A stretch of DNA of 64,000 nucleotides. It comes from an uncultured Lachnospiraceae bacterium (GTDB lineage: Bacteria > Bacillota > Clostridia > Lachnospirales > Lachnospiraceae). Positions 63,785 through 64,000 of this stretch are shown here, one piece after another. Position 1 is the stretch's first letter. Every line of letters starts with the position of its first letter. The position numbers were made by a program, and so were the translations under genes. The notes beneath the pieces are model-generated. The model searched no databases. It was not told the DNA's origin and saw only the letters and a list, made by a program, of their open reading frames with translations. The stretch covers positions 17,303 to 81,302 of the forward strand of contig CACYMQ010000028.1 in NCBI GenBank assembly GCA_902775555.1, in the 5' to 3' direction.

Positions 63785-64000
63785 TCACGGATTTGCACAA
63801 ACACCATTACTCCTGAAATGATAGGTCTTCCCGTTGATCCGCATCGAACGATTGGTCAGCATTACACCATCGGAATTCATGTAGTACCATTTACCGGACG
63901 CCGTGAACTACCCCCACTTACACTTTGTATAGAAGTCGGGGCTTCTTGCTTCATCGATCCCGGTTATTGTCACACCACGTGGTAGTTTTCCCATGATCTC
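63785..64000 (-). pseudogene. 3' remnant of a cell-wall-binding-repeat protein with in-frame amber
   Basis: The minus strand encodes a C-terminal choline/cell-wall-binding-type repeat, SGKWYYMNSDGVMLTN then RINGKTYHFRSNGVC, ending at TGA 63785-63787. The same frame is open to the right edge but broken by TAG at 63908-63910. In the family this place is usually Trp (TGG) before the repeat (GW-FTASGKW), so a single change TGG to TAG would explain it. The 5' part is outside the window, so a real short protein cannot be excluded. Confidence 0.6.

Overview
The window reads as a chromosomal segment of a Clostridia bacterium, most likely a gut or rumen Lachnospiraceae. The evidence is the Firmicutes-type S10/spc/alpha ribosomal protein order, a zinc-type S14, the rplQ-ecfA-ecfT-truA-rplM-rpsI continuation, a c-di-GMP-I riboswitch in front of pilin genes, and Wadjet-like JetA/JetB/JetC genes of the clostridial type. 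Genus is inference. Most genes lie on the minus strand. I see no CRISPR array, transposase, integrase or rRNA gene.

Layout. 1-9.7 kb: two giant minus-strand surface proteins with type IV prepilin N-termini, one carrying GLUG repeats (runs off the left edge) and one carrying BspA/DUF285 repeats. 10.0-11.4 kb: a tiny type I toxin with a predicted antisense RNA, then an XRE-Uma2 fusion. 11.5-21 kb: a mixed set with a membrane protein, a sodium:neurotransmitter symporter-type transporter, tRNA-Pro(GGG), two small unknowns, a FIST-GGDEF protein, a pyridoxal/pyridoxamine kinase and a DUF218 membrane protein. 21.2-42.6 kb: rpsI, rplM, an unknown membrane protein, truA, ecfT, a fused ecfA, then rplQ through rpsJ on the minus strand, with separate promoters visible before rplM, rpmJ and rpsJ. 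42.7-44.7 kb: a c-di-GMP-I riboswitch followed by two small prepilin genes. 44.7-56.1 kb: a SAM methyltransferase, a NatAB-like ABC exporter, citrate synthase, a metallophosphoesterase, a ParB-like/BMP fusion, malic enzyme and a radical-SAM-fold protein lacking its iron-sulfur cysteines. 56.1-63.6 kb: a jetA-jetB-jetC condensin-like set with no jetD nuclease in the window. The right edge holds a broken cell-wall-binding gene.

Themes. (1) Pilin-type surface display plus c-di-GMP: a diguanylate cyclase-type protein, a c-di-GMP riboswitch and four prepilin-type proteins share the window. (2) A Wadjet-like SMC set without its nuclease, followed 18 bp later by a degenerate radical-SAM protein. (3) The ribosomal cluster is conserved in order but carries unusual local changes: a 27-bp tandem duplication in rplF, an altered rpsH 3' end overlapping rplF, 340-370 bp structured or repetitive spacers where neighbours are normally tight, and a duplicated palindromic terminator after rpsI. 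(4) Short interspersed palindromic repeats occupy many intergenic gaps.

All family assignments come from reading motifs and recalled family features; no database search was run. Residue positions are approximate.
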